Shown: in pieces, positions 31,177 to 41,677 of the stretch
Position numbering within the stretch: the first letter of the stretch is position 1
Layout of the letters: each line of letters begins with the position of its first letter
Assembly: GCF_007559025.1 (NCBI RefSeq)
Contig: NZ_CP041765.1
Span: 3,097,501-3,161,500, forward strand
Length of the DNA: 64,000 nucleotides
DNA from: Tomitella fengzijianii
GTDB taxonomy: Bacteria > Actinomycetota > Actinomycetes > Mycobacteriales > Mycobacteriaceae
Direction of reading: 5' to 3'
The notes under the pieces: generated by a model
Told to the model about the DNA's origin: nothing
The model's database searches: none
The model's input: only the letters and a program-made list of their open reading frames with translations
Made by a program: the position numbers and the translations under genes

Positions 31177-32126
31177 CGTGCACCCACCAAAAGTTCGCCA
31201 CCCATCTCGGTATCGAGCCGGCGCAGGATCAGACCCTCACGCAACGCCCACGGACAAATCTGCAACTGGTCCACCGACAGTGCACGCATGCTCGCCTCGG
31301 CGACGAGCGCCCCGGCGACCAGTTGCGGCGACCGGTCGGCGCTGACGCCTTCGAGCTCCGCACGGTCCGCTGCAGTCATCCTAGAAATAAACGCGATCAG
31401 TTGCCGGAGGCCGCTGGCCGTCAGCGTCCGTGTCACGCGCGGGCCGGCGCTCGACGGCGCCGCCCCGGTGAGCCGCGCCAACGTCCGGAAGGTCTTGGAC
31501 GTGCCTACGCACAGGTCCGGCGCACCCGCCTTACGCAGCTGTTTCGCCGGTTCCGACAGCTCCGCGTCCAGCCAGTCCCGCAGCGCCGCGACGCGTCGCT
31601 TTCCGGGCGGATCGGTCTGGAGCCAATCGCGGGTGAGACGTCCCGCACCCAGCTGGAGCGAGTGCGCCAGGTCCGGATCCTCGTCGACGCCGTTGCACAG
31701 CTCCAGCGATCCCCCGCCGATGTCGAAGTTCATGATCCGCCCGGCGCTCCACCCGTACCAGCGGCGCACAGCCAGGAAGGTGAGCCGGGCCTCGTCGACG
31801 CCGCCGAGGACGCTCAGTTCCACCCCGGTCTCGTCGTGGACGCGGCGCAGCACCTCGTCCGAGTTGTCCGCGTCGCGGACCGCGGAGGTGGCGAACGCCA
31901 TCATCTCCCCGCATCCCGACGAGTGCGCGATGCCGGAGAACTCCGATACCGCGGCGATCAGATCGTCGGTCACGTCCGGGTGCAGACGGCCGTCCTCGGT
32001 CAGCCGTTCGGACAGCCGCAGCGCCACCTTGGACGAGCTCATCGGCGTGGGGTGCCCACCACGGTGCGCGTCCACCACCACCAGGTGGACGGTGTTGCTT
32101 CCTACATCGAGTACTCCGAGTCGCAC
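31173..32126 (-). CDS. ppx: Exopolyphosphatase-like Ppx/GppA family protein
   Basis: 317 residues. ASKHA phosphatase pattern: [33 protein letters not shown], and [15 protein letters not shown]. It matches the short Ppx1 (Rv0496), which degrades polyphosphate and related phosphates and influences the stringent response. The GTG at 32126 matches the family start and has TAAGTT 7 bases upstream, fitting a leaderless transcript; a TTG at 32135 is the alternative. Confidence 0.85.
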   Translation of the reverse strand: MRLGVLDVGSNTVHLVVVDAHRGGHPTPMSSSKVALRLSERLTEDGRLHPDVTDDLIAAVSEFSGIAHSSGCGEMMAFATSAVRDADNSDEVLRRVHDETGVELSVLGGVDEARLTFLAVRRWYGWSAGRIMNFDIGGGSLELCNGVDEDPDLAHSLQLGAGRLTRDWLQTDPPGKRRVAALRDWLDAELSEPAKQLRKAGAPDLCVGTSKTFRTLARLTGAAPSSAGPRVTRTLTASGLRQLIAFISRMTAADRAELEGVSADRSPQLVAGALVAEASMRALSVDQLQICPWALREGLILRRLDTEMGGELLVGAR

Positions 32127-32160
32127 ACCGACCAACTTAGCGGGTCTACGGTGGGGACCT

Positions 32161-33015
32161 GTGACGCACGGACCCCTATCCCGCAGTGAAGACCTGCCGC
32201 CCGCGGTGGAAGTGGAGCCGGATTTCCCGCGCGAGTGGGTCGAGTTCGTCGACCCCGCGGACCCGGATCACCTGGTCCGCGCCGACATGACCTGGCTTTT
32301 GTCGCGGTGGACGTGCGTCTTCGGCACGCCCGCGTGCCGCGGCATCCTGGCGGACCGGCCGGACGACGGCTGCTGTTCGCACGGCGCCTTCCTCAGCGAC
32401 GACGACGACCGCGCCCGCCTCGACGCCGCCGTGGCGGACCTCACCGCCGAGGATTGGCAGCTGCGCGCGCTGGGCCTGGGGGCCGAGGGTTACCTGGTGG
32501 AGGACGAGGTCGACGACGAGCCCGCGCTGCGCACCCGGCGGCACGACGGCGGCTGCATCTTCCTGAACCGGCCGGGCTTCGCCGGTGGGACCGGCTGCGC
32601 CCTGCACCGGATGGCCCTGCGCACCGGGCGGCTGCCGATGACGGTCAAGCCGGACGTGTGCTGGCAACTGCCGGTGCGCCGCACCCAGGACTGGGTGGAG
32701 CGCGCCGACGGCGAGCAGGTGCTGGTCTCCACCGTCGGCGAGTACGACCGCCGCGGCTGGGGCCCGGGCGGCGCCGATCTCGACTGGTACTGCACCGGCG
32801 ACCCCGCCGCCCACGTCGGCACGCGCGCTGTGTGGCAGTCGTACGCGCCGGAGCTGACGGAACTGCTCGGCGCGGCCGCCTACGGCGAGCTGGCGCGGCT
32901 GTGCGCGCGGCGGGCGGAGCTGGGTCTCGTGGCCGTGCACCCCGCGACGGCGCGCAGCGCGGAGGCGGCAGAAGGCACTGTCGGCACGGACGGCGCAGAA
33001 GACCGGCCCGACTAA
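32161..33015 (+). CDS. Conserved Cys-rich protein (DUF3109-like, Rv0495c-type)
   Basis: 284 residues. Several conserved Cys motifs ([45 protein letters not shown]) suggest a bound metal or Fe-S cluster, as in YkgJ-type proteins. It is divergent from ppx with 34 bases between starts, as Rv0495c is beside Rv0496. GTG start with GGTGGGGA upstream. Role unknown. Confidence 0.75.
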   Translation: MTHGPLSRSEDLPPAVEVEPDFPREWVEFVDPADPDHLVRADMTWLLSRWTCVFGTPACRGILADRPDDGCCSHGAFLSDDDDRARLDAAVADLTAEDWQLRALGLGAEGYLVEDEVDDEPALRTRRHDGGCIFLNRPGFAGGTGCALHRMALRTGRLPMTVKPDVCWQLPVRRTQDWVERADGEQVLVSTVGEYDRRGWGPGGADLDWYCTGDPAAHVGTRAVWQSYAPELTELLGAAAYGELARLCARRAELGLVAVHPATARSAEAAEGTVGTDGAEDRPD

Positions 33016-33244
33016 ATAGACTGACTTCTGTCGTTTAATATTTTCCGCCCGGCCGAGGAGCGTCGCGGGCGCCCCATTCCACAGGAAGTCTTCAGCAGGT
33101 TCCCTGTGTTTGTTAACACTCCGGCGAATGGTCGCGATGAGCTGTATGAGTGACAGCTTGAACGGCTCTCCACGCACTTTGCGCCAGCGGTGAATCACCG
33201 ATTGCAGGCGAGCGGCCGTTCCTCGGACAGAAGGGCCTCCCATT

Positions 33245-33784
33245 ATGAAGAAGACCATGAAGAAGGTTGTGACAGCCGCAGCCGCCACCGCCGCCGCGGG
33301 CGGGATGGCACTGGCCATCGCGCCGGCCGCCAGCGCAGCGCCGGTATACACGAACGTCAGCGACTCGTTCATTCCGTATGACGCCCCCGGCGCATTCAAC
33401 CCCGGGAACTCGAACGTCCTCATCAGCCCGGCATACGGCACGGTGACGCCCATCTTCTGTCAGATCGACAATGGCGCATGGCGTAATTGCTACCAGGAGG
33501 GCTGGAATCACGAGCCGCACCAGGTTCACTACCTCGCCAATGTGAACGGCCACGGCACCTGGGCCACGGTCGATCTTCCCCAGGGCTCCAGCGTGCCGCA
33601 GCTCCCGGTCATCCAGCTTCCGGCCGGCAGCGTCTCGGGCAGCCTGGTCAACCTCATCGGCGGCGCAGGCGCCGGGTCCACCGGCTCCGGCGGGGGCGGC
33701 GCGGGCGGCGGCCTGAACGTCGACATCGGCGGCAGCCTCGGCAACATCGGCATCGGCCTGCAGGGCGGGCTCGGCAGCTCCTAG
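33245..33784 (+). CDS. Secreted glycine-rich protein of unknown function
   Basis: 179 residues. A Lys-rich N-terminus and Ala-rich core end at ASA-AP, a clear Sec signal peptide (~32 residues). The mature part has one Cys pair (IFCQIDNGAWRNCYQEGW), a WATVDLPQGSSVPQLPVIQL stretch, and a C-terminal Gly/Ser tail (SGGGGAGGGLNVDIGGSLGN). No family recognised. It stands alone between the DUF3109-like gene and senX3-regX3 and is followed 12 bases later by a very strong hairpin. An ATG at 33257 is a possible alternative start. Confidence 0.75.
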   Translation: MKKTMKKVVTAAAATAAAGGMALAIAPAASAAPVYTNVSDSFIPYDAPGAFNPGNSNVLISPAYGTVTPIFCQIDNGAWRNCYQEGWNHEPHQVHYLANVNGHGTWATVDLPQGSSVPQLPVIQLPAGSVSGSLVNLIGGAGAGSTGSGGGGAGGGLNVDIGGSLGNIGIGLQGGLGSS

Positions 33785-33795
33785 GCCGCGCTGTA

Positions 33796-33847
33796 CGCAT
33801 ACGAGAGGACCCCGCAGCGGTACGGCTGCGGGGTCCTCTCGTATGCG
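33796..33847. terminator. Bidirectional hairpin terminator, 23-bp perfect stem
   Basis: Arms of 23 bases pair perfectly around a 6-base loop (GGTACG). It lies between the convergent 3' ends of the secreted-protein gene and regX3, so it can end both transcripts. There is no T-run, as is common in actinobacteria. Confidence 0.85.
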
Positions 33848-33893
33848 GTCCGGTCACGCCCCGCCGACCCGGCGGTGGTGCCGGGCCGGGCGG

Positions 33894-34586
33894 TCACGCC
33901 TCCAGCTTGTATCCCAGTCCGCGCACGGTCACCAGGTGCTTGGGCTTGCCGGGATCCTGCTCGATCTTGGCGCGCAGCCGCTTGACGTGCACGTCGAGCG
34001 TCTTGGTGTCGCCCACGTAGTCGGCGCCCCACACCCGCTCGATCAGCTGCTGACGGGTGAGCACGCGGCCGGCGTTGCGCAGCAGGAACTCGAGGAGCTC
34101 GAACTCCTTGAGCGGCGGCGCGATCTCCTCGCCGTCGACCGTCACCACGTGGCGCTCCACGTCCATGGCGACCGGCCCGCAGGTGAGCATCGCATCGTCG
34201 TAGCCGTCCTCCTCCGCCTGCGACTCCGTGCCGCGGCGCAGGACGGCGCGGATGCGCGCGATCAGCTCGCGCGCCGAGTACGGCTTGGTGACGTAGTCGT
34301 CGGCCCCGATCTCGAGGCCCACCACCTTGTCGATCTCGCTGTCACGCGCCGTCACCATGATCACCGGCACCGACGACTTGGCCCGCAGCTGCTTGCACAC
34401 GTCGTTGCCGCTCATGCCCGGCAGCATCAGGTCCAGAAGGACGATGTCCGCGCCCTCCCTGTCGAACGATTCCAGCGCGGAGGGTCCGTCCACGGACACG
34501 GTAACCTCGAAGCCCTCCTTGCGGAGGAGGAAGGCGAGCGGCTCGGCAAGCGATGGCTCATCCTCCACGATCAGCACTCGGTTCAC
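33894..34586 (-). CDS. regX3: Response regulator RegX3 (OmpR/PhoB family)
   Basis: 230 residues. Receiver domain 1-~115 with phospho-acceptor Asp52 (ADIVLLDLMLPGMSG) and TARDSEIDKVVGLEIGADDYVTKP (broken here: conserved Thr and Lys switch residues present), then a winged-helix DNA-binding domain ending HLVTVRGLGYKLEA. With SenX3 it governs the phosphate-starvation response. The GTG at 34586 overlaps the senX3 stop (GTGA). Confidence 0.94.
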   Translation of the reverse strand: MNRVLIVEDEPSLAEPLAFLLRKEGFEVTVSVDGPSALESFDREGADIVLLDLMLPGMSGNDVCKQLRAKSSVPVIMVTARDSEIDKVVGLEIGADDYVTKPYSARELIARIRAVLRRGTESQAEEDGYDDAMLTCGPVAMDVERHVVTVDGEEIAPPLKEFELLEFLLRNAGRVLTRQQLIERVWGADYVGDTKTLDVHVKRLRAKIEQDPGKPKHLVTVRGLGYKLEA

Positions 34587-35785
34587 CGACGGATGTCCTC
34601 TCTGTGGTCTGGGTCGGGCCGTGGCGGCCCCGGCGGGGATTGCGGTGCGGTCGGCTCGCCCACGCGGTCCTGGACGTGGGCGGGCAGTTCCAGCGTGAAG
34701 GTGGACCCGGTGCCGGGCTTGCTCCACAGCCGGATGCGGCCATTGTGGTTGATGGCCACGTGTTTGACGATGGCCAGGCCCAGGCCGGTGCCGCCCGTCT
34801 CGCGTGAGCGCGCCTTGTCCACCCGGAAGAACCGCTCGAACACGCGCTCCTGGTACTTGGGCGCGATGCCGATGCCGTGGTCGGTGACGCTGATCTGCAC
34901 CTGTCCCCGCCGCAGCGCGCGGCTCACGGCCACCGGGGATCCCTTGGGCGAGTAGTTGACCGCGTTGGAGATGAGGTTGGTCAGCGCCGTCGTCAGCAGC
35001 ATCTCGTCGCCGAGGACCCGGAGGCCGCTCGGCGCGTCGGTGGTGATCTCGATCTCCGCCGCGTCGGCGGTGAGCTCGGCGTTGTCCATCGCCGCGGCGA
35101 CGATGGCGTCGACCTCCACCTCCTCCAGGTTGGGCAGCTTCTCTGCGCCTTGCAGGCGGGAGAGGGCGATCAGCTCGGAGACCATCGCGCCCAGCCGGGT
35201 CGCCTCGCCCTGCACCTTCTGCCCGAAGTGCCGGACCGTCTCCGGGTCGTCCGCCGACTCGAGCAGCGCCTCCGCCAGCAGCCCCATCGCCCCGACGGGC
35301 GTTTTGAGCTCATGGCTGACGTTGGCGACGAAATCCCTGCGCGCGGACTCCATGCGGACGATCTCGGAGTCGTCGTCGGCGAACAGCAGCGCGTAACGGC
35401 CCACTCTGTCATCCAGCACGCGCGCCTGCCCGCGCACCGACATCGACCGCACCTGGCTGCGCTGATCGCCCATCAGATCGAAGTCCACGGGGTGCCGCTC
35501 GGAGAGCACCTTGCGCGCCGCCGCCCAGGCACGGTCGTCCAGCTCGTCGCCCTGCACGAGCCCCAGCTCCGTGGCGCGCCGGTTGAACAGGACGATGTCG
35601 CGACCGCCGTCCACCACCGCGATGCCCGTGGGCGAATCGTCCACCACCAGCTCGAGCAGCTTCGACGGCGACGGTCCGTGGGTGAGGTAGCGGCGGCGGT
35701 CGACCCACTCCCGCAGGCGCGGCCCCGCCGCCACCCCGGCCGCTGCACCGATCGCGATACCGGCCACCAGCATCAGGCTTCTCAC
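34583..35785 (-). CDS. senX3: Sensor histidine kinase SenX3
   Basis: 400 residues from GTG 35785 (GGAGCGG upstream); a TTG at 35812 would add 9. One N-terminal membrane helix (SLMLVAGIAIGAAAGVAAG), a PAS-like domain, then the H-box DFVANVSHELKTPVG with phospho-His158. The ATPase domain has LISNAVNYSPKG, DHGIGI, FFRVDKARSRETGGTGLGLA and GSTFTLELP. In mycobacteria it senses phosphate status with the Pst system and PhoU. Coupled to regX3. Confidence 0.93.
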   Translation of the reverse strand: MRSLMLVAGIAIGAAAGVAAGPRLREWVDRRRYLTHGPSPSKLLELVVDDSPTGIAVVDGGRDIVLFNRRATELGLVQGDELDDRAWAAARKVLSERHPVDFDLMGDQRSQVRSMSVRGQARVLDDRVGRYALLFADDDSEIVRMESARRDFVANVSHELKTPVGAMGLLAEALLESADDPETVRHFGQKVQGEATRLGAMVSELIALSRLQGAEKLPNLEEVEVDAIVAAAMDNAELTADAAEIEITTDAPSGLRVLGDEMLLTTALTNLISNAVNYSPKGSPVAVSRALRRGQVQISVTDHGIGIAPKYQERVFERFFRVDKARSRETGGTGLGLAIVKHVAINHNGRIRLWSKPGTGSTFTLELPAHVQDRVGEPTAPQSPPGPPRPDPDHREDIRR

Positions 35786-35846
35786 CCCCGCCGCTCCGCT
35801 GTGCGCGGACAATTGCGCGGAAAATTGTGCGTCACGGCCGGCGCCC

Positions 35847-36599
35847 CTACTTGCCCTGCCCGGCCACGGCCGCCGCGCCGGCGGCGGCGGCCTCCGGGTC
35901 CAGGTACTCGCCGCCGACGGTCACCGGGCGCAGCGTCGAGCCCTCGTCGATCAGGTCGTAGCGCAGGGGGATGCCGGTGGGGATGTTGACGCCGGCGATG
36001 TCGTCGTCGGAGATCCCGTCGAGGTACTTGACCAGCGCGCGGATCGAGTTGCCGTGGGCGGCCACCAGCACCGTGCGACCGGCGCGCAGGTCCGCGGCGA
36101 TCTCGGTCTCGAAGTACGGCACCAGGCGCTCGACGACGTCCTTGAGGCACTCGGTCATGGGCACCGAGGCCAGGTCGGCGTAGCGGGGGTCGGCGTCCTG
36201 GCTGAACTCGCCGCCTGCGGCGATCTGCGGCGGCGGGGTGTCGTAGCTGCGGCGCCACAGCATGAACTGGTCCTCGCCGAACTCCGCCTTGGTCTCCGCC
36301 TTGTTCTTGCCCTGCAGCGCACCGTAGTGCCGCTCGTTCAGGCGCCAGTCGCGCTTGACGGGGATCCAGTGCCTGTCCGCGGCGTCCAGCGCCAGGTTGG
36401 CGGTGGTGATGGCACGGCGCAGCAGCGACGTGTAGAGCACGTCCGGCAGCAGGCCGTGCTCCACGAGCAGGTCCCCGCCCCGGCGGGCCTCCGCGGTGCC
36501 CTTCTCGGTGAGCGCGACGTCCACCCAGCCGGTGAACAGGTTCTTTGCGTTCCATTCGCTCTCGCCGTGGCGGAGCAGCACCAGGGTTCCCATAGTCAT
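35847..36599 (-). CDS. gpmA: 2,3-bisphosphoglycerate-dependent phosphoglycerate mutase
   Basis: 250 residues. Interconverts 3- and 2-phosphoglycerate. Phospho-His in [20 protein letters not shown], then [17 protein letters not shown] and [13 protein letters not shown]. It is upstream of senX3-regX3, as in M. tuberculosis (Rv0489-91). GATAAT lies 7 bases before the ATG at 36599 and no ribosome site is seen, so the mRNA is probably leaderless; the -10 overlaps the YbjN stop codon. Confidence 0.94.
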   Translation of the reverse strand: MTMGTLVLLRHGESEWNAKNLFTGWVDVALTEKGTAEARRGGDLLVEHGLLPDVLYTSLLRRAITTANLALDAADRHWIPVKRDWRLNERHYGALQGKNKAETKAEFGEDQFMLWRRSYDTPPPQIAAGGEFSQDADPRYADLASVPMTECLKDVVERLVPYFETEIAADLRAGRTVLVAAHGNSIRALVKYLDGISDDDIAGVNIPTGIPLRYDLIDEGSTLRPVTVGGEYLDPEAAAAGAAAVAGQGK

Positions 36600-36606
36600 G
36601 ACGACG

Positions 36607-36612
36607 ATTATC
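36607..36612 (-). promoter_or_regulatory. -10 element of gpmA (leaderless)
   Basis: GATAAT on the minus strand, 7 bases before the gpmA ATG. It is an excellent sigma-70-type -10 hexamer in an 8-base intergenic gap and overlaps the TAA of the upstream YbjN gene. Confidence 0.6.
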
Positions 36613-37309
36613 CCAGGGCCTGTCCGGGCACCGCATCAGGACCCGCGCCCGCGTCGGTCACCACGCTCCGGGGCGGGTCGCCGGCCCGGCCGATCTCGCC
36701 GCGCGCGGCGGCCGCCCGGTCCTCGTCGGTGACCAGATGCTCGAACGCGGCGAGGTTGCGCAGCGACTCGCCGCGCACCGTGCGCCAGCGCCATTCCCGC
36801 CGGATTGACGTGTGGAATCCCAGCTCGAGGATGGTGTTGAAGTCGCCGTCGGCGGCCTCGAGCACCTGGCCCAGCACCCGGTCGAGCTCGTCGCTTCCCA
36901 GCGCGTCCATGGAGATGCGGCCCACCAGGTAGACGTCGCCGATCTTGTCGATCGTGTAGTGCACGCCGAACAGGTGCCGGTTGCGCCGCAGCAGCCACTT
37001 GTACACGGCGGCGTGGTCTTCATCCGGGTGCCGGGCCACGAAGGCCTCCACCCGCACCCCGTGCATGCCGACCGTGAGCAGGCAGGTGGTCTTCAGCTTG
37101 CGCTCACCGGGCAGGGTGAGCACGAAGTGCGGCCCCTCCGGGCGCGTGTACTCGATCCCGGCGGCATCGAGCGCGCCGCCGATCAGCGCCACGGCGTCCG
37201 CGACGCTTCGCCGCCCGACCCCGACCCCGACCCCGACCCCGTCGCCGGAGCCGGAGCCGGAGCCGTCCTCGCCCGCTCCGGCCGCACCGTCGATGCCGTG
37301 CCTGCTCAT
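36608..37309 (-). CDS. YbjN-domain protein (Rv0487-type)
   Basis: 233 residues. Type III secretion chaperone-like/YbjN fold: [40 protein letters not shown] and [20 protein letters not shown]. Position equals Rv0487, between mshA and gpmA. The N-terminus (residues ~14-32) is a (SG)n(VG)n run encoded by hexanucleotide repeats. ATG at 37309 overlaps the mshA stop by 4 bases. Function unknown. Confidence 0.75.
   Translation of the reverse strand: MSRHGIDGAAGAGEDGSGSGSGDGVGVGVGVGRRSVADAVALIGGALDAAGIEYTRPEGPHFVLTLPGERKLKTTCLLTVGMHGVRVEAFVARHPDEDHAAVYKWLLRRNRHLFGVHYTIDKIGDVYLVGRISMDALGSDELDRVLGQVLEAADGDFNTILELGFHTSIRREWRWRTVRGESLRNLAAFEHLVTDEDRAAAARGEIGRAGDPPRSVVTDAGAGPDAVPGQALG
37216..37266. repeat. 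Hexanucleotide microsatellites in the YbjN gene
   Basis: Two adjacent runs on the plus strand, about four CCGACC/GACCCC units followed by about four GAGCCG units, encode Val-Gly and Ser-Gly dipeptides. The period of six keeps the frame. Confidence 0.85.
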
Positions 37310-38649
37310 GCCGTCACCTCCCGCAATCGCCCCGCCGACGCCGCGACGCCCGCCACGTCGTGGGCGATCCGCGCGTCCCAGTCGAGCATCGCACGCCGGT
37401 AGGTGCTGCGCAGCCCCTCCGCTGTATGGCTCCAGGAGAACCCGGCCGCGTGCCGGGGCGCCGCGGCCGCCATCCGCGCGCGCAGGGCGGGTTGCGTGAT
37501 CAGCGAGCGCAGCGCCGACGCCCACGCGTCGATGCCGTGGCCGTCGACCAGGATGCCGGTCTCGTCGTCCCGGACCGCCACGCCCAGCCCGCCGACCCGC
37601 GCCGCGACCACGGGCACCCCGCATGCCTGCGCCTCGATCGCCACCAGCCCGAACGACTCCGAATGGCTGGGGACCGCGACCACGTCCGACGCGCGATACA
37701 CCTGGGCCAGCCGGTCCGGCGGCTGCGGCGGGAGGAACGTGACCCGGTGGGCGATGTCGAGCTCCGAGGCCAGCGCCATCAGCGACTCCGGCCGGCGCAA
37801 CCCGCTGCCGGACGGTCCGCCGACGACGAGCACCCGCAGGTTCCCGCCCGGGTCCTGCTCGATGACGCGCGCCGCGGCCCGCACCAGAACGTCCGGCGCC
37901 TTGAGCGGCTGGATGCGCCCCACGAAGGTCACCACCGTCTCCGCCGGGTCCAGGCCCAGCTCGGCCCGCGCGGCCGCGGCGTCTCCCGGCCGGTACCGGC
38001 TCAGGTCCGCGCCGGGCGCGATGACGTCGACCCGGTCCGGGTCGGCGTCGTGGATCGCGATGAGCTGGCGGCGTTCCTCCGCGGTGTTGGCGACGAGGCG
38101 GTCCGCCTCGGCCACCACCTGCTGCTCCCCGATCCGGCGCGACAGCGGCTCCGGTACGTCACCGGCCGCCAGCGCCGCGTTCTTCACCGCCGCGAGCGTG
38201 TGCGCCGTGTGCACCAGAGGCACCGCCCACCGGTCGCGGGCCAGCCAGCCCACCTGGCCGGACAGCCAGTAGTGCGAGTGCACCAGGTCGTAGTATCCGG
38301 GCGCGTGCTGGGCCTCCGCCCGCAGCACGCCCGCGGTGAACGCGCACAGCTGCGTGGGCAGGTCGCGCTTGTCCAGGCCCTCGAAGGGCCCCGCCACCAC
38401 GTTGCGCACCAGCACGCCCGGCGCGGCCTCCACCACCGGCGGGAGGTCCGAGCGCGTGGCGCGCGTGAAGATCTCCACCTCCACGCCCCGGCGCGCCAGC
38501 TCGCGGGCCGTCTCGAGCACGTAGACGTTCATGCCGCCCGCGTCGCCCGTGCCGGGCTGACTCAACGGCGAGGTGTGCAGCGAGAGCACCGCCACCCGGC
38601 GCAGCTCCCGGGTTCCCGGTGCGGCATCGGGACGGGCGCGATCTCCCAT
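37306..38649 (-). CDS. mshA: D-inositol-3-phosphate N-acetylglucosaminyltransferase (mycothiol synthesis)
   Basis: 447 residues, GT4 family. N-terminal [20 protein letters not shown] and the [20 protein letters not shown] block; [15 protein letters not shown]; donor site [20 protein letters not shown]; catalytic E-x7-E in [20 protein letters not shown]. It adds GlcNAc to inositol-1-phosphate, the first step of mycothiol. The ATG overlaps the preceding stop by one base (TGATG). Confidence 0.94.
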   Translation of the reverse strand: MGDRARPDAAPGTRELRRVAVLSLHTSPLSQPGTGDAGGMNVYVLETARELARRGVEVEIFTRATRSDLPPVVEAAPGVLVRNVVAGPFEGLDKRDLPTQLCAFTAGVLRAEAQHAPGYYDLVHSHYWLSGQVGWLARDRWAVPLVHTAHTLAAVKNAALAAGDVPEPLSRRIGEQQVVAEADRLVANTAEERRQLIAIHDADPDRVDVIAPGADLSRYRPGDAAAARAELGLDPAETVVTFVGRIQPLKAPDVLVRAAARVIEQDPGGNLRVLVVGGPSGSGLRRPESLMALASELDIAHRVTFLPPQPPDRLAQVYRASDVVAVPSHSESFGLVAIEAQACGVPVVAARVGGLGVAVRDDETGILVDGHGIDAWASALRSLITQPALRARMAAAAPRHAAGFSWSHTAEGLRSTYRRAMLDWDARIAHDVAGVAASAGRLREVTA

Positions 38650-39563
38650 CACCGGCCGCCCCCTGCCGCGGAGCCGACTCCCCCGCCGGCCGCGGGCAGG
38701 TCGCCGTCGAGCACGTCGATGAACTCGTCGATCTCGCTGATGAACCGGCCCTCGTTCTCGACGAACGGCGCATGCCCGCCGCCGTCCCAGAACGACGGCC
38801 GGGCGTGCGGAATGGTCGCCAGCGCGTGCTCGGCGACGCTCGGGTCGACGATCCTGTCGTCCGTCCCGTGCATCACCAGTACCGGGATGTCCAGGGTCGC
38901 GAGCATCTCGTCGTGCCCCGAGTTGCGGTTGAACAGCGCCGTGCGCACCCGCGGCGGCGTGCCCAGCGCCAGCGCCAGCAGCGCCTGCTGACGCTCGCCC
39001 TTGCCGTGCAGTTCGCCGTGGAAGGCGGACGTCAGCTCGATCATCGCCGGCACCGCCACCTCGGCGTCCGTGGCCAGAACGGACGGCATCGCGGAGCGCA
39101 TGGCCTTGCCCACGCGGCCGCCCTTCTGCCCGCGGCCGATTCCCGTGAGCGCACCCACAAGGATCAGCCCGCCCACGGTGCCGTCCGCCGCGGCGCCGCG
39201 CTCGTTGTCCAGAAAGTCGCAGCAGACCAGCCCGCCGTAGGACCAGCCCAGCAGCACCGCGCCGGCCCCCGCGCCGATGCCCTCCGCGTCCAGGACGGCG
39301 CGCAGGTCGCCCGCCCACAGCGACGGATCGTCGTACGCGTCCTCGGGGGCGTCGGAATAGCCGTGGCCGCGCAGGTCCACCGCGATCACGCGGTACTGGC
39401 GGGTGAGGGCCGCGAGCACGTTGGGCCCCCAGCAGGCGGACGACTGGGCCCACCCGTGCACCAGGATCAGCGGCCGCGCGCCCACCCTGCCGTCGACTCT
39501 GTAGACGATGCGCGTCCCGTCCGAAGCATCCACCTGCCGGACCGCAGCACTGTGCTCTGCCAT
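38649..39563 (-). CDS. Alpha/beta-hydrolase
   Basis: 304 residues. Oxyanion region [15 protein letters not shown], nucleophile elbow [10 protein letters not shown] (Ser), acid [10 protein letters not shown] and catalytic His in [20 protein letters not shown]. Substrate unknown. It is one base short of mshA and replaces the NagC-type regulator (Rv0485) found upstream of mshA in M. tuberculosis. ATG at 39563, with TGGAAG close upstream. Confidence 0.8.
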   Translation of the reverse strand: MAEHSAAVRQVDASDGTRIVYRVDGRVGARPLILVHGWAQSSACWGPNVLAALTRQYRVIAVDLRGHGYSDAPEDAYDDPSLWAGDLRAVLDAEGIGAGAGAVLLGWSYGGLVCCDFLDNERGAAADGTVGGLILVGALTGIGRGQKGGRVGKAMRSAMPSVLATDAEVAVPAMIELTSAFHGELHGKGERQQALLALALGTPPRVRTALFNRNSGHDEMLATLDIPVLVMHGTDDRIVDPSVAEHALATIPHARPSFWDGGGHAPFVENEGRFISEIDEFIDVLDGDLPAAGGGVGSAAGGGR

Positions 39564-39658
39564 GGCTTCCAGAGTATGCCCGCGCGGCAAGGCCGGCCTT
39601 CCGCGGGTGAGGCATCGCACCGGCCCCGCGGCGACGGCGCGGCGATTAAGGTCGGGGC

Positions 39659-40501
39659 ATGGCATCAGACGCACCCGCTTCACGCACGGACGGCCCGGCG
39701 GCGCAGGACGAACTCGCCCGCGGCGTCGACGCCGTCGCCGGGCAGCAGCGGACCGGAGGGACGGCGGGCCGTCGCAAGACTGCGGTCGTCACCGGCGCGA
39801 GCTCCGGCATCGGCGAGGCCTGCGCCCGCACCCTGGCCGCGCAGGGGTTCGACGTGGTCCTGGGCGCCCGCCGCACCGACCGCATCGACGCGATCGCCGC
39901 GGAGATCGGCGGCCGCGCGCACCGGCTCGACATCACCGACCAGGAATCCGTGGACGCGTTCGCCGAAGCGGCCGGGCCGGTGGACGTGCTGGTGAACAAC
40001 GCCGGCGGCGCCAAAGGCCTGGCCACCGTCGCCGAGGCCGACCTGGACGACTGGCGCTGGATGTGGGAGACCAACGTCCTGGGCACGCTGCGCGTCACCA
40101 AGGCGCTGCTGCCCAGGCTGATCGACTCGGGCGACGGGCTCGTCGTCACCGTCACCTCGGTGGCCGCCCTGAGCTCCTACGACGGCGGCGCCGGGTACAC
40201 CTCCGCGAAACATGCGCAGGCCCTGCTGCACCGCACCATGCGCGGCGAACTGCTGGGCAAGCCGGTGCGCTTCACCGAGATCTGCCCGGGCATGGTCGAA
40301 ACCGAGTTCTCGCTGGTGCGGTTCAAGGGCGACGCCGACCGCGCCGACAGCGTCTACGCCGGGGTCACCCCGCTGATCGCCGAGGACATCGCCGAGATCG
40401 TCGCGTTCGCCGCCACCCGCCCGGCGCACGTCGACCTGGACCAGATCGTGGTGCGGCCGCGGGACCAGGCGCACGACGGCCGGGTCAACCGGCGAATCTG
40501 A
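39659..40501 (+). CDS. Short-chain dehydrogenase/reductase (Rv0484c-type)
   Basis: 280 residues. NADP-binding VVTGASSGIGEACARTLAAQ, then VDVLVNNAGGAKG and the catalytic YTSAKHA with upstream Ser (VTVTSVAALSSYDGGAGY). An extra ~38-residue N-terminus precedes the Rossmann fold. Order SDR-murB matches Rv0484c-Rv0482 with the lipoprotein lprQ missing between. Substrate unknown. Confidence 0.82.
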   Translation: MASDAPASRTDGPAAQDELARGVDAVAGQQRTGGTAGRRKTAVVTGASSGIGEACARTLAAQGFDVVLGARRTDRIDAIAAEIGGRAHRLDITDQESVDAFAEAAGPVDVLVNNAGGAKGLATVAEADLDDWRWMWETNVLGTLRVTKALLPRLIDSGDGLVVTVTSVAALSSYDGGAGYTSAKHAQALLHRTMRGELLGKPVRFTEICPGMVETEFSLVRFKGDADRADSVYAGVTPLIAEDIAEIVAFAATRPAHVDLDQIVVRPRDQAHDGRVNRRI

Positions 40502-40537
40502 GGCGCCTGTGGGTGGCGCCGCGCCGCGCCGCGCCCG

Positions 40538-41653
40538 TCAGATCTCGCAGCCGACCAGCACCGGCTCGGGCTCCAGCCGCACGCCGAAGGCCGCGCGCAC
40601 CCCGTCGCGCACCTCCCGCGCGAGCGCCAGCAGGTCGCCGGTGCGCGCGGCCCCGCGGTTGGTGAGCGCCAGCGTGTGCTTGGTGGACAGCCGCGTCGGC
40701 GCCCCCTCGCCGGGGTACCCCTTGCCGTAGCCGGAGCGCTCGATGAGCCAGCCGGCCGACAGCTTGGTGCGCCCCCCGCCGGCCGCGTACTGCGGCACCC
40801 GTGCGCCGTCGCCGACGCGCGCCGCGACCGCCTCCAGCACGCCGGGCAGGTCTGCGTCGTCGATCACCGGATTGGTGAAGAACGAGCCGGCGCTCCACGA
40901 GTCGTGGTCGGGGGTTCCGTCGTCGCGCATCAGGTCCGCCACCATCCCCTTGCCGGTACGCAGGCGCAGCACGGCGCGGCGGACGTCGGCCGACGGCGCC
41001 CGTGCGCCCGGTTCGGCGCCCATCGCCGACGCCAGTTCGCCGTAGCGCAGTGGCGCGCTGAGCCCGTCGTCGTGCAGCCGCATCTCCACCGTCAGCACGA
41101 GGGCGTCGTCGCGGTGTTTGAGCACGGACGTCCGATATCCCAGCCGGAGGGCGTCGGGCGCCACCCAGTGCCGTTCGCCGGTACGGCGGTCGAGCAGCTC
41201 CACCCGCTCGAGCACGTCGGCGATCTCGGCCCCGTAGGCGCCCACGTTCTGGACCGGCGTCGCCCCGGCGGAACCCGGGATCCCGGAGAGGCATTCGAGG
41301 CCGCCGAGGCCCGCCGCCACAGTGGCCGCCACGACGTCGTCCCACAGCGCCCCGGCGTCGGCGCGCACAAGCGTCCCGTCGACGTCGATCCCCGCCGACG
41401 CGACGCGCACCGCCGCGCCGTCGAAGCCGGAGTCGGCGATGACCAGGTTGGACCCGCCGCCGAGGATCAGGGTGCTCTCGCCGGCCGCGTCGAGCGCGCG
41501 CACCACCGCCACCAGTGACCGGGTATCGGCACAGGTCAGCAAGTGGGTACAGGGGCCGCCGAGGCGCAGCGTGGTCAGGCCCGAGAGGGGGGCGTCCGCG
41601 GCATGCCCGGCGCCGGCGTCGGCCGCGAGCCCGGGGAGATCGAGAGTGTGCAC
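40538..41653 (-). CDS. murB: UDP-N-acetylmuramate dehydrogenase
   Basis: 371 residues. It reduces UDP-GlcNAc-enolpyruvate to UDP-MurNAc. FAD-binding [56 protein letters not shown], and the catalytic Ser region [14 protein letters not shown]-terminal [20 protein letters not shown]. The GTG start at 41653 has TACCGT 8 bases upstream, consistent with a leaderless message. Divergent from the DUF2505 gene. Confidence 0.93.
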   Translation of the reverse strand: MHTLDLPGLAADAGAGHAADAPLSGLTTLRLGGPCTHLLTCADTRSLVAVVRALDAAGESTLILGGGSNLVIADSGFDGAAVRVASAGIDVDGTLVRADAGALWDDVVAATVAAGLGGLECLSGIPGSAGATPVQNVGAYGAEIADVLERVELLDRRTGERHWVAPDALRLGYRTSVLKHRDDALVLTVEMRLHDDGLSAPLRYGELASAMGAEPGARAPSADVRRAVLRLRTGKGMVADLMRDDGTPDHDSWSAGSFFTNPVIDDADLPGVLEAVAARVGDGARVPQYAAGGGRTKLSAGWLIERSGYGKGYPGEGAPTRLSTKHTLALTNRGAARTGDLLALAREVRDGVRAAFGVRLEPEPVLVGCEI

Positions 41654-41661
41654 AGCAGCCC

Positions 41662-41671
41662 ACGGTAACCT
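41662..41671. promoter_or_regulatory. Overlapping divergent -10 elements, murB / DUF2505 gene
   Basis: ACGGTAACCT reads TAACCT on the plus strand, 6 bases before the ATG at 41678, and TACCGT on the minus strand, 8 bases before the murB GTG. The start codons are 24 bases apart, so both messages are probably leaderless and the promoters compete for the same DNA. Confidence 0.5.
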
Positions 41672-41677
41672 GCCCCC

